A DNA stretch of 63,803 nucleotides, taken from contig JAFABV010000044.1 in assembly GCA_023425865.1 (NCBI GenBank), positions 1 through 63,803 of the forward strand. Direction: 5' to 3'. Shown in pieces: positions 52,109-60,540 of this stretch. Each line of letters opens with the position of its first letter. The first letter of the stretch is position 1. The DNA is from Bacteroidota bacterium. GTDB lineage: Bacteria > Bacteroidota > Bacteroidia > Bacteroidales > Bacteroidaceae. The position numbers and the translations under genes were made by a program. The notes under the pieces are model-generated. The model was given only the letters and a program-made list of their open reading frames with translations. It ran no database searches and was not told the DNA's origin.

Positions 52109-53067
52109 TGAATATCGCAAAATATTTTGAACTGGAAAAGAAACCCAAAAGGGGACTCTTTGCCTTGGAGTGGACGGTCATGGCCTACATGGTCTTCACG
52201 CTCTTGCTGGTACTGTTCTGCTACACCAAGATCGACAATCCCGACGCCATGATATGGGGCCGGGTGCGCATCGTGGTGGTGGGACTGGCCATGTGGGTGG
52301 TGTATCGCTTGGTGCCATGCCGCATCACGCGCATGCTCAGGGCGTTTATCCAGATGAGTATGCTCAGTTGGTGGTATACCGACACTTATAATCTCAACAT
52401 CCTCTTCCCCAACCTCGACCACCATTTCGCCACCATCGAGCAGCAGCTCTTTGGCTTTCAGCCGGCGCTGCTCTTTGCCAAGCACTTCTCCTCACCCATC
52501 GTGAGCGAACTGCTCGACATGGCGTACATTAGTTATTTCCCCATCTTTGCCGGGGTGACGATATTCTACCTGCTGTATCGTTACAAGGAGTTTGAGCGTT
52601 GCTGCTTCATCATCATGGCGTCGTTCCTGTCGTTCTACGTCATCTACGACCTGCTGCCCGTGGTGGGACCCATGTACTACTACAAGGCGGTGGGCCTTGA
52701 CCAGATAGCCCGTGGGGCCTTCCCCGCTGTGGGCGACTATTTCAGGCATCACACCGAGATGCTGCCCTCGCCCGGATACAAAGACGGAATGTTTTACCAA
52801 TTGCTGAAAGGCGTGCATGAGTCGGGAGAAAAACCCACCGCTGCCTTCCCCAGCTCACACGTGGGCATTACGGTCATAGCCCTGCTGTTAGCCTGGCGCA
52901 CGGGCAACCGCAAGCTGTTTTATACCATTGTCCCCTTTGCCGTTCTCATCTGCTTTGCCACGGTGTATATCATGGCACACTATGTCATCGACGTGTTCGC
53001 CGGACTCATCGCGGGTGTCTTCTTCTATGTGTTCTGGGCAAAGGTGGCCAAGAGATTGAAAGTATAG
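52108..53067 (+). CDS. PAP2-superfamily membrane phosphatase (possibly Aur1-like)
   Basis: A 319-residue membrane protein with about six hydrophobic segments. The PAP2 acid phosphatase motifs are visible: the serine-histidine block KPTAAFPSSHVGITV (about 247-261) and the final HYVIDVFAGLIAG (about 291-303). The N-terminal helices and length resemble the Aur1/inositolphosphotransferase branch more than simple phosphatases. In Bacteroidota that branch could act in sphingolipid or inositol-lipid synthesis; this is inference. It is translationally coupled to the epimerase gene by a TAATG overlap. Confidence 0.85.
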   Translation: MNIAKYFELEKKPKRGLFALEWTVMAYMVFTLLLVLFCYTKIDNPDAMIWGRVRIVVVGLAMWVVYRLVPCRITRMLRAFIQMSMLSWWYTDTYNLNILFPNLDHHFATIEQQLFGFQPALLFAKHFSSPIVSELLDMAYISYFPIFAGVTIFYLLYRYKEFERCCFIIMASFLSFYVIYDLLPVVGPMYYYKAVGLDQIARGAFPAVGDYFRHHTEMLPSPGYKDGMFYQLLKGVHESGEKPTAAFPSSHVGITVIALLLAWRTGNRKLFYTIVPFAVLICFATVYIMAHYVIDVFAGLIAGVFFYVFWAKVAKRLKV

Positions 53068-53092
53068 GTAGAGAAAAACAAATTATTCTTCG

Positions 53093-53100
53093 TACCTTTG
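53093..53100 (+). promoter_or_regulatory. -7 element of miaB
   Basis: TACCTTTG, 25 nt before the miaB ATG. Confidence 0.55.
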
Positions 53101-53125
53101 CATCCTTATATTTAATTGATTCAAA

Positions 53126-54511
53126 ATGAGTAAGAAACTATATATTGAGACCTACGGCTGCCAGATGAATGTGGCCGACTCGGAGGTAGTGGCATCGGTC
53201 ATGCAGATGGCGGGCTATGAACTGACGGAAAACGAGGCTGAGGCCGACGCTGTCTTCCTCAACACCTGTTCGATACGCGAGAACGCTGAGAACAAAATAT
53301 ATCACAGATTAGATACCCTGTACGCTGAACAGCGTAACCGCGCGTCGCGCCTCTCCCCCACCACCCCATTAGCGTCGACCACCCATCACCCATCACCCAT
53401 CATCGGCGTATTGGGATGTATGGCCGAGCGCGTGAAAGATGATCTGGTGCAAAACCACCATGCCAACTTGGTGTGCGGTCCCGACTCGTATATGAACCTG
53501 CCCGAAATGATCGCGGCGGTAGAGATTGGCCAGCCTGCCATAGACGTAAACCTCTCTACCACCGAGACCTACCGCGACGTGATACCCCAGCGCATTGGTC
53601 CGGGCAGAGTGAGCGGCTTTGTGAGCATCATGCGTGGTTGCAACAACTTCTGCCACTACTGCATCGTGCCCTTTACCCGTGGCAGGGAGCGCAGCCGCGA
53701 CGTGGAGAGCATATTAAAAGAGGTGCGCGACCTGCACGACAAGGGCTTTAAGGAGGTGACGCTGTTAGGACAAAACGTCAACAGCTACGGGCTGTTGCCC
53801 AATGGCAAGCGCCCCGACAACGGCACGTCGTTTGCCCAGCTGCTGCGCATCGTGGCGCAGGCAGTGCCCGACATGCGCGTGCGCTTTACCACGTCAAACC
53901 CCGAGGACATGACCGAGGACATACTCCATGCCATCGCCGCGGAGCCCAACCTCTGCAACCATATCCACTTCCCCGCGCAGAGCGGCAGTGACAAGACGCT
54001 GCGACTGATGAACCGCAAATACACCCGAGAGGACTACCTGCAGAAGGTGGCGGCCATAAGGCGTATCATTCCGGGATGCGGACTCACCACTGATATCTTT
54101 GTAGGCTATCACGACGAGAGCGAGGAAGACTACCAGCAGACGCTGAGCTTAGTGCGCGAGGTGGGCTTCGACTCTGCCTTCATGTTCAAGTACAGTGAGC
54201 GTCCCGGCACCTATGCCGCCAAGCACCTGCCCGACAACGTGCCCGAGGAAGTGAAGGTGCAACGCCTCAACGAACTCATTCGCCTGCAGACCGAGATGAG
54301 CGCGCTACGTAACAAGGAGGACGAGGGCAAGGTGTTCGAGATACTCATTGAGCGCTTTGCCAAACGAAGCCGCGAGCAGCTCATGGGGCGCACAGAACAA
54401 AACAAGGCTGTGATCATTGCCAAGGGCAATCACCATATCGGCGACAAGGTCATGGTAAGAATTACAGGCAGCTCATCGGCCACACTGATGGGAGAAGAAG
54501 TGACACTATGA
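53126..54511 (+). CDS. miaB: tRNA-2-methylthio-N6-dimethylallyladenosine synthase MiaB
   Basis: A radical-SAM methylthiotransferase acting on A37 of tRNAs that read UNN codons. The N-terminal UPF0004 domain has Cys10 in ETYGCQMNVADSE, NTCSIRENA and GVLGCMAERV, the ligands of the auxiliary cluster. The radical SAM motif is RGCNNFCHYCIVPFTRGRERS, and a C-terminal TRAM domain follows. The 461 residues include an unusual in-frame stretch of about 20 residues between AEQRNR and IIGVLGCMAE, rich in Ser/Pro/Thr/His. Part of it is encoded by three ACCCATC heptamers (53381-53401). Confidence 0.95.
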   Translation: MSKKLYIETYGCQMNVADSEVVASVMQMAGYELTENEAEADAVFLNTCSIRENAENKIYHRLDTLYAEQRNRASRLSPTTPLASTTHHPSPIIGVLGCMAERVKDDLVQNHHANLVCGPDSYMNLPEMIAAVEIGQPAIDVNLSTTETYRDVIPQRIGPGRVSGFVSIMRGCNNFCHYCIVPFTRGRERSRDVESILKEVRDLHDKGFKEVTLLGQNVNSYGLLPNGKRPDNGTSFAQLLRIVAQAVPDMRVRFTTSNPEDMTEDILHAIAAEPNLCNHIHFPAQSGSDKTLRLMNRKYTREDYLQKVAAIRRIIPGCGLTTDIFVGYHDESEEDYQQTLSLVREVGFDSAFMFKYSERPGTYAAKHLPDNVPEEVKVQRLNELIRLQTEMSALRNKEDEGKVFEILIERFAKRSREQLMGRTEQNKAVIIAKGNHHIGDKVMVRITGSSSATLMGEEVTL

Positions 54512-56349
54512 GGGAATTCATCCAAGTCTTGAGGAGGTTTCTTCCTCCCTATAGGAAGTATCTGGCACTGTCGGTCATCTTCAATATCCTCTCCGCGGTA
54601 TTGAACGTGTTCTCCTTTGCGACGCTCATCCCGATGCTCAGCATCTTGTTTCAGACGGGCAGCGCAGGACATGTGACGCAGCTCATGCCGATGGATGACG
54701 ACAATATCAAGGAGGTGCTGATGAACAACATGAACTATTATGTGACGCAGCTCATCGACACCTACGGGGCCACCACCACCCTACTCATCATCGGCGTGAC
54801 ACTGGCCTTCATGACCTTCCTCAAGACTGGAGCCTATTTCCTGTCTTCTGCCACCATTATACCCATACGCACGGGTGTGGTGCGCGACATACGCAACCAG
54901 CTCTATCGCAAGATCACGTCGCTCTCATTAGGTTTCTTCTCAGAAGAGCGCAAGGGCGACATCATTGCCCGCATGAGCGGTGACGTGCAAGAGATAGAAA
55001 ACAGTATCATGTCGTCGTTAGACATGCTGTTCAAGAATCCCGTGCTCATCATCATCTATTTCGTGGCATTGCTGTTCATCTCGTGGCAGCTCACCCTGTT
55101 TACCATCATCTTTGTACCCGTCTTCGGATGGTTCATGGGGTTGGTGGGCCGACGGTTGAAGAGCAAGTCGATCAAGGCACAGGCCTTGTGGAGCGACACG
55201 ATGAGCCAGGTGGAAGAAACGTTGGGCGGACTACGCATCATCAAGGCCTTCTGCGCAGAGGAGAAGATGAACCGCCGCTTTGACGAGGTAAACACCGCCT
55301 ATCGCAACAACATCATGCATGTGAACATCCGTCAGCAAATGGCCCACCCCATGAGTGAGTTTCTGGGTACGGTGATGATTGTCATCGTGCTGTGGTTTGG
55401 CGGTATGCTGGTGCTCAACAGCAAGAGCATCGACGGCCCGTCGTTCATCTATTACATGACGATACTCTACAGCATCATCAACCCGCTGAAGGAATTTTCA
55501 AAGGCAGGCTACAATATTCCCAAGGGCTTAGCCTCGATGGAACGTGTGGACAAGATTCTGAAGGCAAAGATCGACATCAAGGAGTCGGCAAGTGCCCGCC
55601 ACATCAATGCCTTTGAGCACGAGATAGAGTTCAGAGACGTGTCGTTCGCCTATACGCAGCAGGGCGAAGAGCCCCACTGGGTGCTGCGCCACATCAACCT
55701 CACCATTCCCAAGGGCAAGACCATTGCCTTGGTGGGACAGAGCGGTGGCGGTAAGTCGACCTTGGCCGACCTCATACCCCGCTACTACGATGTGCAGGAG
55801 GGTGAGGTGCTCATCGATGGCATCAACGTCAAAGACCTGGGCATACACGACCTGCGACAGCTCATCGGCAACGTGAACCAAGAGGCCATACTCTTCAACG
55901 ACACCTTCTACAACAACATCACCTTCGGCGTAGACCACGCCACGAAAGAAGATGTAGACAATGCCGCACGCATAGCCAATGCCTACGACTTCATCATGGA
56001 GTCGGAACAGGGCTTCGACACGAGCATCGGCGACCGTGGCGGACGCCTCTCAGGCGGTCAGCGCCAGCGCGTGAGCATCGCCCGCGCCATTCTCAAGAAC
56101 CCGCCCATCCTCATTCTCGATGAGGCCACCTCGGCCCTCGACACCGAGAGCGAGCGACTGGTGCAGGAGGCACTCTTCAATCTTATGAAGACGCGCACCA
56201 CCGTGGCCATCGCCCATCGCCTCTCCACCATCAAGAACGCCGACGAGATCTGTGTCATCCACGAGGGACAAATCGTGGAGCGCGGCACGCACGACGAACT
56301 GCTGGCCCGCGACGGCTATTACAAAAAACTGCACGACATGCAGTCGTAA
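54508..56349 (+). CDS. ABC transporter, fused permease and ATPase (MsbA-like)
   Basis: A 613-residue half-transporter that forms a homodimeric lipid or drug exporter in the inner membrane. Residues about 1-330 are the six-helix type I exporter domain, with a cytosolic loop insertion between the first helices. The ATPase has Walker A VGQSGGGKSTLADL, Q-loop NVNQEAILFND, signature RLSGGQRQRVSIARA, Walker B LILDEATSALD and His in AIAHRLST. MsbA-type flipping of lipid A core is plausible given the neighbouring lpxL-like and LOS kinase-like genes. It overlaps miaB by 4 nt (ATGA). Confidence 0.93.
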   Translation: MREFIQVLRRFLPPYRKYLALSVIFNILSAVLNVFSFATLIPMLSILFQTGSAGHVTQLMPMDDDNIKEVLMNNMNYYVTQLIDTYGATTTLLIIGVTLAFMTFLKTGAYFLSSATIIPIRTGVVRDIRNQLYRKITSLSLGFFSEERKGDIIARMSGDVQEIENSIMSSLDMLFKNPVLIIIYFVALLFISWQLTLFTIIFVPVFGWFMGLVGRRLKSKSIKAQALWSDTMSQVEETLGGLRIIKAFCAEEKMNRRFDEVNTAYRNNIMHVNIRQQMAHPMSEFLGTVMIVIVLWFGGMLVLNSKSIDGPSFIYYMTILYSIINPLKEFSKAGYNIPKGLASMERVDKILKAKIDIKESASARHINAFEHEIEFRDVSFAYTQQGEEPHWVLRHINLTIPKGKTIALVGQSGGGKSTLADLIPRYYDVQEGEVLIDGINVKDLGIHDLRQLIGNVNQEAILFNDTFYNNITFGVDHATKEDVDNAARIANAYDFIMESEQGFDTSIGDRGGRLSGGQRQRVSIARAILKNPPILILDEATSALDTESERLVQEALFNLMKTRTTVAIAHRLSTIKNADEICVIHEGQIVERGTHDELLARDGYYKKLHDMQS

Positions 56350-56351
56350 CT

Positions 56352-56402
56352 CACCAACAAACCAACCCACCAACAAACCAACAAACCAACAAACCCACCA
56401 TC
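56352..56402. repeat. ACCAACAA-type simple repeat before the DUF2007 gene
   Basis: A tract of alternating ACCAACAA and ACCAACCC octamers that fills the whole spacer between the ABC gene and the DUF2007 ATG, leaving no other ribosome-binding sequence. It matches the tract at 56645-56703. Confidence 0.85.
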
Positions 56403-56624
56403 ATGGAAGCATTGAAGACCATTACCATTTGCGATAATCCCTTCATGGCTGACATTATCCGCCAGGCCTTGGCCGACAACGGCATCGCCTGCATGATTGT
56501 CGACCAAACTGTCCTGGGTGTCAACGGCGGCTACGGCCCTATGCCCGGCCACGCCATCAGGGTTTATCAAAAAGATGCCGAGCAGGCTCAGGCCATTGTC
56601 GACGACATCCTGCAAAACAGATAG
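56403..56624 (+). CDS. DUF2007 domain protein
   Basis: A 73-residue soluble protein: MEALKTITICDNPFMADIIR, then QALADNGIACMIVDQTVLGV, then a glycine-rich turn and IRVYQKDAEQAQAIVDDILQ. It is a ferredoxin-like fold domain known as DUF2007, or putative prokaryotic signal-transducing protein. No biochemical role is established. It lies between two copies of an ACCAAC-type repeat, within the envelope gene run. Confidence 0.85.
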   Translation: MEALKTITICDNPFMADIIRQALADNGIACMIVDQTVLGVNGGYGPMPGHAIRVYQKDAEQAQAIVDDILQNR

Positions 56625-56644
56625 ACGGGAAGGAGATGGCAGAG

Positions 56645-56703
56645 CCCACCAACAAACCAACCCACCAACAAACCAACCCACCAACAAACCAACCCACCAA
56701 CCC
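56645..56703. repeat. ACCAACAA-type simple repeat before the lpxL-like gene
   Basis: About 59 nt of ACCAACAA/ACCAACCC octamers, ending at the ATG of the lpxL-like gene. It is the second copy of the tract at 56352 and forms the translation-start region. Confidence 0.85.
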
Positions 56704-57633
56704 ATGACACCCCTCGTCTACCATTTCTTCCGCATACTCTCGCTGCTGCCTCTCGGCGTGCTCTATGTGCTGTCAGACCTTGAGTATCTCTTGGTCTATC
56801 GGCTCATCGGCTACCGCCGCAAGATTGTCAGGCGCAACCTCTCCTCCTCGTTCCCCGAGAAGAGCGAGGCCGAGCTCCGGAAGATTGAGCGCGAGTTTTA
56901 CCATTGGTTCTGCGACTATTTCTTCGAGGCCGTGAAGCTGCTCACCATCAGCGACGCCGAGCTGCGCCGCCGTTTTCAGGTGTATGGCTCCGAGGAGGTG
57001 GAGGCCCGATTCCAGCGCGGACAAAACGTTGCCGCCATCCTCGGCCACTACTGCAACTGGGAGTGGCTCTCGTGTGTGGGCATCGCCCTACCACCCGAGC
57101 GCGTCATGGGACTCATCTACCATCCCCTCTACAACAAGGCTTTCGACAATCTCTTCCGGCGCATCCGCTCGCACGAGAAGAACGGCGTGCCCGTACCCAA
57201 GCACGAGATACTGCGCTACCTCGTCGACTACAAGCGCAAGGGCATCATGTCGATCTTTGGTTACATCTCCGACCAAGGCCCCAAATGGGAGAACATACAC
57301 CTGTGGCTGCCCTTCCTCCATCACGACACGCCGGTGTTTACCGGTGGCGAGAAGATCATGCGTAAGATGAACGATGCCGTGTTCTACGTGGAGATGGCGC
57401 GCCCACGACGCGGATACTACACCGCCACCTACCGACTCATCACCGACGACCCCGCCGCCCTGCCCGAGTACGAGGTCACACGCCGCTTCTTCGAGATGCT
57501 CGAAGACACCATCCGCCGCGACCCGCGCTACTACCTCTGGACACACAACCGATGGAAACGCACCCGCGAGGAGTTCGACCGCAGGTTTGAGGTGGTGAAC
57601 GGAAAGGTCATCCCCAAAAAAGACAACGCATGA
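56704..57633 (+). CDS. Late acyltransferase of lipid A, LpxL/HtrB-like
   Basis: A 309-residue inner-membrane-associated acyltransferase. A hydrophobic N-terminus (MTPLVYHFFRILSLLPLGVLYVLSDL) precedes KIVRRNLSSSFPEKS, typical of the family. The catalytic His-x4-Glu motif is LGHYCNWEW, and FGYISDQGPKWENIHLWLPFL, with Gln-Gly-Pro, follows. It probably adds a secondary acyl chain to lipid A; aminoacyl-lipid acyltransferases are related alternatives. The frame opens at 56497, but that part overlaps DUF2007 and the repeat, so the ATG at 56704 is the start. It overlaps the kinase gene by ATGA. Confidence 0.9.
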   Translation: MTPLVYHFFRILSLLPLGVLYVLSDLEYLLVYRLIGYRRKIVRRNLSSSFPEKSEAELRKIEREFYHWFCDYFFEAVKLLTISDAELRRRFQVYGSEEVEARFQRGQNVAAILGHYCNWEWLSCVGIALPPERVMGLIYHPLYNKAFDNLFRRIRSHEKNGVPVPKHEILRYLVDYKRKGIMSIFGYISDQGPKWENIHLWLPFLHHDTPVFTGGEKIMRKMNDAVFYVEMARPRRGYYTATYRLITDDPAALPEYEVTRRFFEMLEDTIRRDPRYYLWTHNRWKRTREEFDRRFEVVNGKVIPKKDNA

Positions 57634-58388
57634 GAACCATCAAGGTGAAGCCACGATACGAGTCGCTCAGGCCCTGGCTGGAGCAGCTGCCCGACATCTT
57701 CGAGCAGCAGGGAGAGCATGTCTACGGCGGCAAGCGCAACTGGATCAAGCTCTTCGAGACACCCTCTGGCCTACGCCTCAATGTCAAGCGCTATCATGCC
57801 CCACGCTTTCTCAACCTCCTGGTCTATTCGTACGGACTGCGCAAACCCAAGGGTGAGCGAGCTTGGCAATACCCCGACATCCTGCTGGCCAAGGGCATAC
57901 AGACGCCCGAGGTGGTGGCGCTCATCGAGGAGCACAACCGACTGAACCTGCTGGGATACAGCTATTTGATTACCCTGCAAGTAGATTGGAACCATACATT
58001 ATACGAGTTTGGCGATGCCAAACCCGGAGAATATGAAGAAGCCGCCAAGGCCCTGGGACGCTTCGCCGCCTATATGCACGACCAAGAGGTGATGCACAAA
58101 GACTTCACCCCAGGCAACATCTTATGGAAGAAAGACAATGAGGGCTACCACTTCTGCGTTGTCGACATCAACCGCATGTACTTCGGTCCGGTCACGCCCA
58201 AGGCGGGTTTAGGCAACCTCGTCAGGTTCTGGGGACCCAAAGGGTTTACCGAACTGCTCGTGACCGAGTACGCACGCATCAGGGGCATCGATACCCATGA
58301 GGCGCTCGCCATCGCCATGCCAGCCCGCGCAAAGTTCTGGAAACGCTATCAGAAGAAACACCACATACCATTCCGCTTAGAATTATGA
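57630..58388 (+). CDS. Lipopolysaccharide/Kdo kinase-like protein
   Basis: A 252-residue protein-kinase-fold enzyme of the LPS kinase group (Kdo kinase, InaA/WaaP-related). The nucleotide Lys is probably in RLNVKRYH. The catalytic loop HKDFTPGNILW provides Asp and Asn, and VVDINRM corresponds to the DFG-like metal motif. It likely phosphorylates a Kdo or inner-core sugar of the lipooligosaccharide, which fits the Kdo-lipid A of Bacteroidota. It overlaps its neighbours on both sides by ATGA, showing tight coupling with the lpxL-like and galactofuranosyltransferase-like genes. Confidence 0.85.
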   Translation: MRTIKVKPRYESLRPWLEQLPDIFEQQGEHVYGGKRNWIKLFETPSGLRLNVKRYHAPRFLNLLVYSYGLRKPKGERAWQYPDILLAKGIQTPEVVALIEEHNRLNLLGYSYLITLQVDWNHTLYEFGDAKPGEYEEAAKALGRFAAYMHDQEVMHKDFTPGNILWKKDNEGYHFCVVDINRMYFGPVTPKAGLGNLVRFWGPKGFTELLVTEYARIRGIDTHEALAIAMPARAKFWKRYQKKHHIPFRLEL

Positions 58389-59449
58389 CACATCGCCTCT
58401 GCTTCGTCTCGCGCAATTACCGTGGCACAGACAGTTCTGGAAACAAAGCGAAAACCGACAACGAGACCACGCTGCGTGAGTTAGGCGCCCACAATTTAGG
58501 GCTACCCACCACATATTATAATAGTAAGGTGGTCACCTTCATCCTCGACCTCGTAGGCATTGTGAAGATGACGGCAACCATGAAACGTGGCGACATCATC
58601 GTACTGCAATATCCGGTAAAGAAATACTTTACCTTCATCTGCCGCATCGCCCATGCCCGGGGTGCCAAGACCATAACCCTCATCCACGACCTGGGAAGCA
58701 TGCGCCGCAAGAAACTCACCGTAGCCAAGGAGATAGAACGTCTGGGGCATTCAGACTATGTCATCGCCTCGAATGAGAAAATGGAAACATGGCTACAGGC
58801 CAATGGTCTCACCACACCCACCGGCGCACTACAACTCTTCGACTACCGCAGCCAGAGTGTGGCGCCCACGACTGCCACGCATCCTGCCGGAGCACCATTG
58901 GGTATAGTGTATGCGGGAGCCCTGGCACCCCGCAAGAACTCGTTTCTACTCGACATACAGCGGCAACTCGCAGACACGCGGCATGATACCGGTAACTACC
59001 GACTGCATCTCTATGGCAACCACAAGGCTTTGCCTGGCCTCACGGCAGGAGACAACATACGGCTACACGGATTCGCTGATGCAGAAACCTTTATTGCCAC
59101 AGCACAAGGAGACATGGGACTGGTATGGGACGGCGACTCGCTCGACACCTGCTCGGGTAACTTTGGCGAATACCTGCGGTGGAACAGTCCACACAAGGTA
59201 TCGTTCTATCTGCGCGCCGGACTGCCCATCATCATCTGGGACGAGGCAGCCCTCGCCCCACTCATAGAGCGACTCGGCATAGGTATCACCATCGGCAACT
59301 TGAACGAACTTCCCAAACGCTTAGGCGCCCTGACGCCAGAGCAACTGGAAAGCATGAGAAAAAGAATTGTACAGGTGTCGGCAGACTTGGCCAGCGGACA
59401 GTTTCTGACACGTGCCCTCAAAACCGCACTGGACCGCATAGACTCCTGA
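58385..59449 (+). CDS. Glycosyltransferase, galactofuranosyltransferase-like
   Basis: A 354-residue GT-B-type protein. The N-terminal half has FVSRNYRGTDSSGNKAKTD and GDIIVLQYPVKKYF; the second half has GIVYAGALAPRKN, RLHLYGNH and HGFADAETF, then WDGDSLDTCSGNFGEYLRWNSPHKVSFYLRAGLPIIIWDEAAL. This layout matches proteins annotated as beta-1,6-galactofuranosyltransferases (WbbI-like). The UDP-galactopyranose mutase gene 3 kb away would supply the donor UDP-Galf. The acceptor is unknown. It is the last gene of the coupled operon that starts at miaB or the ABC gene. Confidence 0.82.
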   Translation: MTHRLCFVSRNYRGTDSSGNKAKTDNETTLRELGAHNLGLPTTYYNSKVVTFILDLVGIVKMTATMKRGDIIVLQYPVKKYFTFICRIAHARGAKTITLIHDLGSMRRKKLTVAKEIERLGHSDYVIASNEKMETWLQANGLTTPTGALQLFDYRSQSVAPTTATHPAGAPLGIVYAGALAPRKNSFLLDIQRQLADTRHDTGNYRLHLYGNHKALPGLTAGDNIRLHGFADAETFIATAQGDMGLVWDGDSLDTCSGNFGEYLRWNSPHKVSFYLRAGLPIIIWDEAALAPLIERLGIGITIGNLNELPKRLGALTPEQLESMRKRIVQVSADLASGQFLTRALKTALDRIDS

Positions 59450-59458
59450 AACCTTACA

Positions 59459-60400
59459 CTATCGGAACGCACGATAGCGACTGTCGTATTTCAAAGGCTT
59501 GAGCCGCAAGGTATACAGCAGGGCATCAACCATGGTCTTCAACTTGTAACGACATGGTGTGGCAGGTCGCCAGCCCTTCCACGCCGTCATGTCTAAATAA
59601 TGAAAATAACGATTGCGGTAAGGACTTACACTATCATACCTCCATGGCTTGCGGTGACCCGTATAATGCACCACTGCCGGATGCTCGGCCTCTTTGCGCA
59701 CTCGGCCCAGCTTCTCCGCTCTCACCTTGCAGCGCCGGCGGAGGAATCCGTCCTGCACATTCCACTTCGGTGACAGTTCGAGCCACTGTCCGTGCAGCAC
59801 GCCATTGAGTATGTCTTGGTCATAGAACACCAGATGATCGTGCGTTCTGGAGAAGGCAACAAAAAGCTCGGAAAGTCGGCGTCTACGCCACCCCTCCAAG
59901 TTGACCAGCAGTACTCCCGCATTAAAATAGCCCTCCTGCGCCGGATACCCTAATCGCTCGTAATTCTCCTCCTTGCCACTCCACATATCTTCAACCGCAG
60001 CCAGCAGGCTATGGCTCATGTCTATGTCGAGCAGCGGAGCCAAAGAAGTTTCCACCACCAAGTCGCAATCCAAATAAAGCACTTTATTTACCGACTCCGG
60101 CAACAAATCGGCCATAAACAGTCGATAATAGGTGGCCTGCGAAATATGACTGCCCTCACAGCTCGGAAATTCACTGACCCGTTGCGAAGTGACAATATGG
60201 AAAGACAGTTCCTTACCATACTGGCCGCAGACCACGGCCTTAAGCTGCGCCTTCGCCTCCTCGCTCAATTTCTCGGCTATGATATGTACTACGATTTGCA
60301 ATCCTGCGTTATTTACAAACACTGATGTCAACATGTTTGTCGCATGTACCAAATATGCATCGTCCATATTCAAGGCGATGTGCAACGGTTTGTTTCTCAT
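59459..60400 (-). CDS. Glycosyltransferase family 8 protein
   Basis: A 313-residue retaining glycosyltransferase (GT8), probably cytosolic and acting on a surface glycan. It begins MRNKPLHIALNMDDAYLVHATNMLTSVFVN. The metal-binding Asp-x-Asp is in VLYLDCDLVV, and YFNAGVLLVNLEGWRR and HYTGHRKPWRY are the other family blocks. GT8 enzymes of this size often transfer glucose or galactose to LPS core. It is read against its neighbours from its own consensus promoter. Confidence 0.9.
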   Translation of the reverse strand: MRNKPLHIALNMDDAYLVHATNMLTSVFVNNAGLQIVVHIIAEKLSEEAKAQLKAVVCGQYGKELSFHIVTSQRVSEFPSCEGSHISQATYYRLFMADLLPESVNKVLYLDCDLVVETSLAPLLDIDMSHSLLAAVEDMWSGKEENYERLGYPAQEGYFNAGVLLVNLEGWRRRRLSELFVAFSRTHDHLVFYDQDILNGVLHGQWLELSPKWNVQDGFLRRRCKVRAEKLGRVRKEAEHPAVVHYTGHRKPWRYDSVSPYRNRYFHYLDMTAWKGWRPATPCRYKLKTMVDALLYTLRLKPLKYDSRYRAFR

Positions 60401-60442
60401 TCAACTACATCTAAACTATGACCTTACCATAAGGTGCGCGTG

Positions 60443-60474
60443 CAAAAATAGATAAAAAAGGCGAACAAGACAAA
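60443..60474 (-). promoter_or_regulatory. Promoter of the GT8 gene
   Basis: On the minus strand, TTTG (60474-60471), a 20-nt spacer, then TATTTTTG (60450-60443). A full match. It is divergent from the GT2 -7 element at 60494. Confidence 0.75.
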
Positions 60475-60493
60475 TGATTAAAGAAAAAAGAAT

Positions 60494-60501
60494 TACCTTT
60501 G
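60494..60501 (+). promoter_or_regulatory. -7 element of the first GT2 gene
   Basis: TACCTTTG. Its last three bases are the TTG that would begin the longest open frame, so that start is excluded; transcription would begin near 60506. Confidence 0.55.
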
Positions 60502-60540
60502 CACACTCATCACGCACAACCAGAAACATCATTTACCATC

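Noticed and set aside
56497..56703. 69-codon upstream extension of the lpxL-like protein
   Set aside because: It overlaps DUF2007 in another frame and translates the ACCAAC repeat; homology starts at the ATG at 56704.
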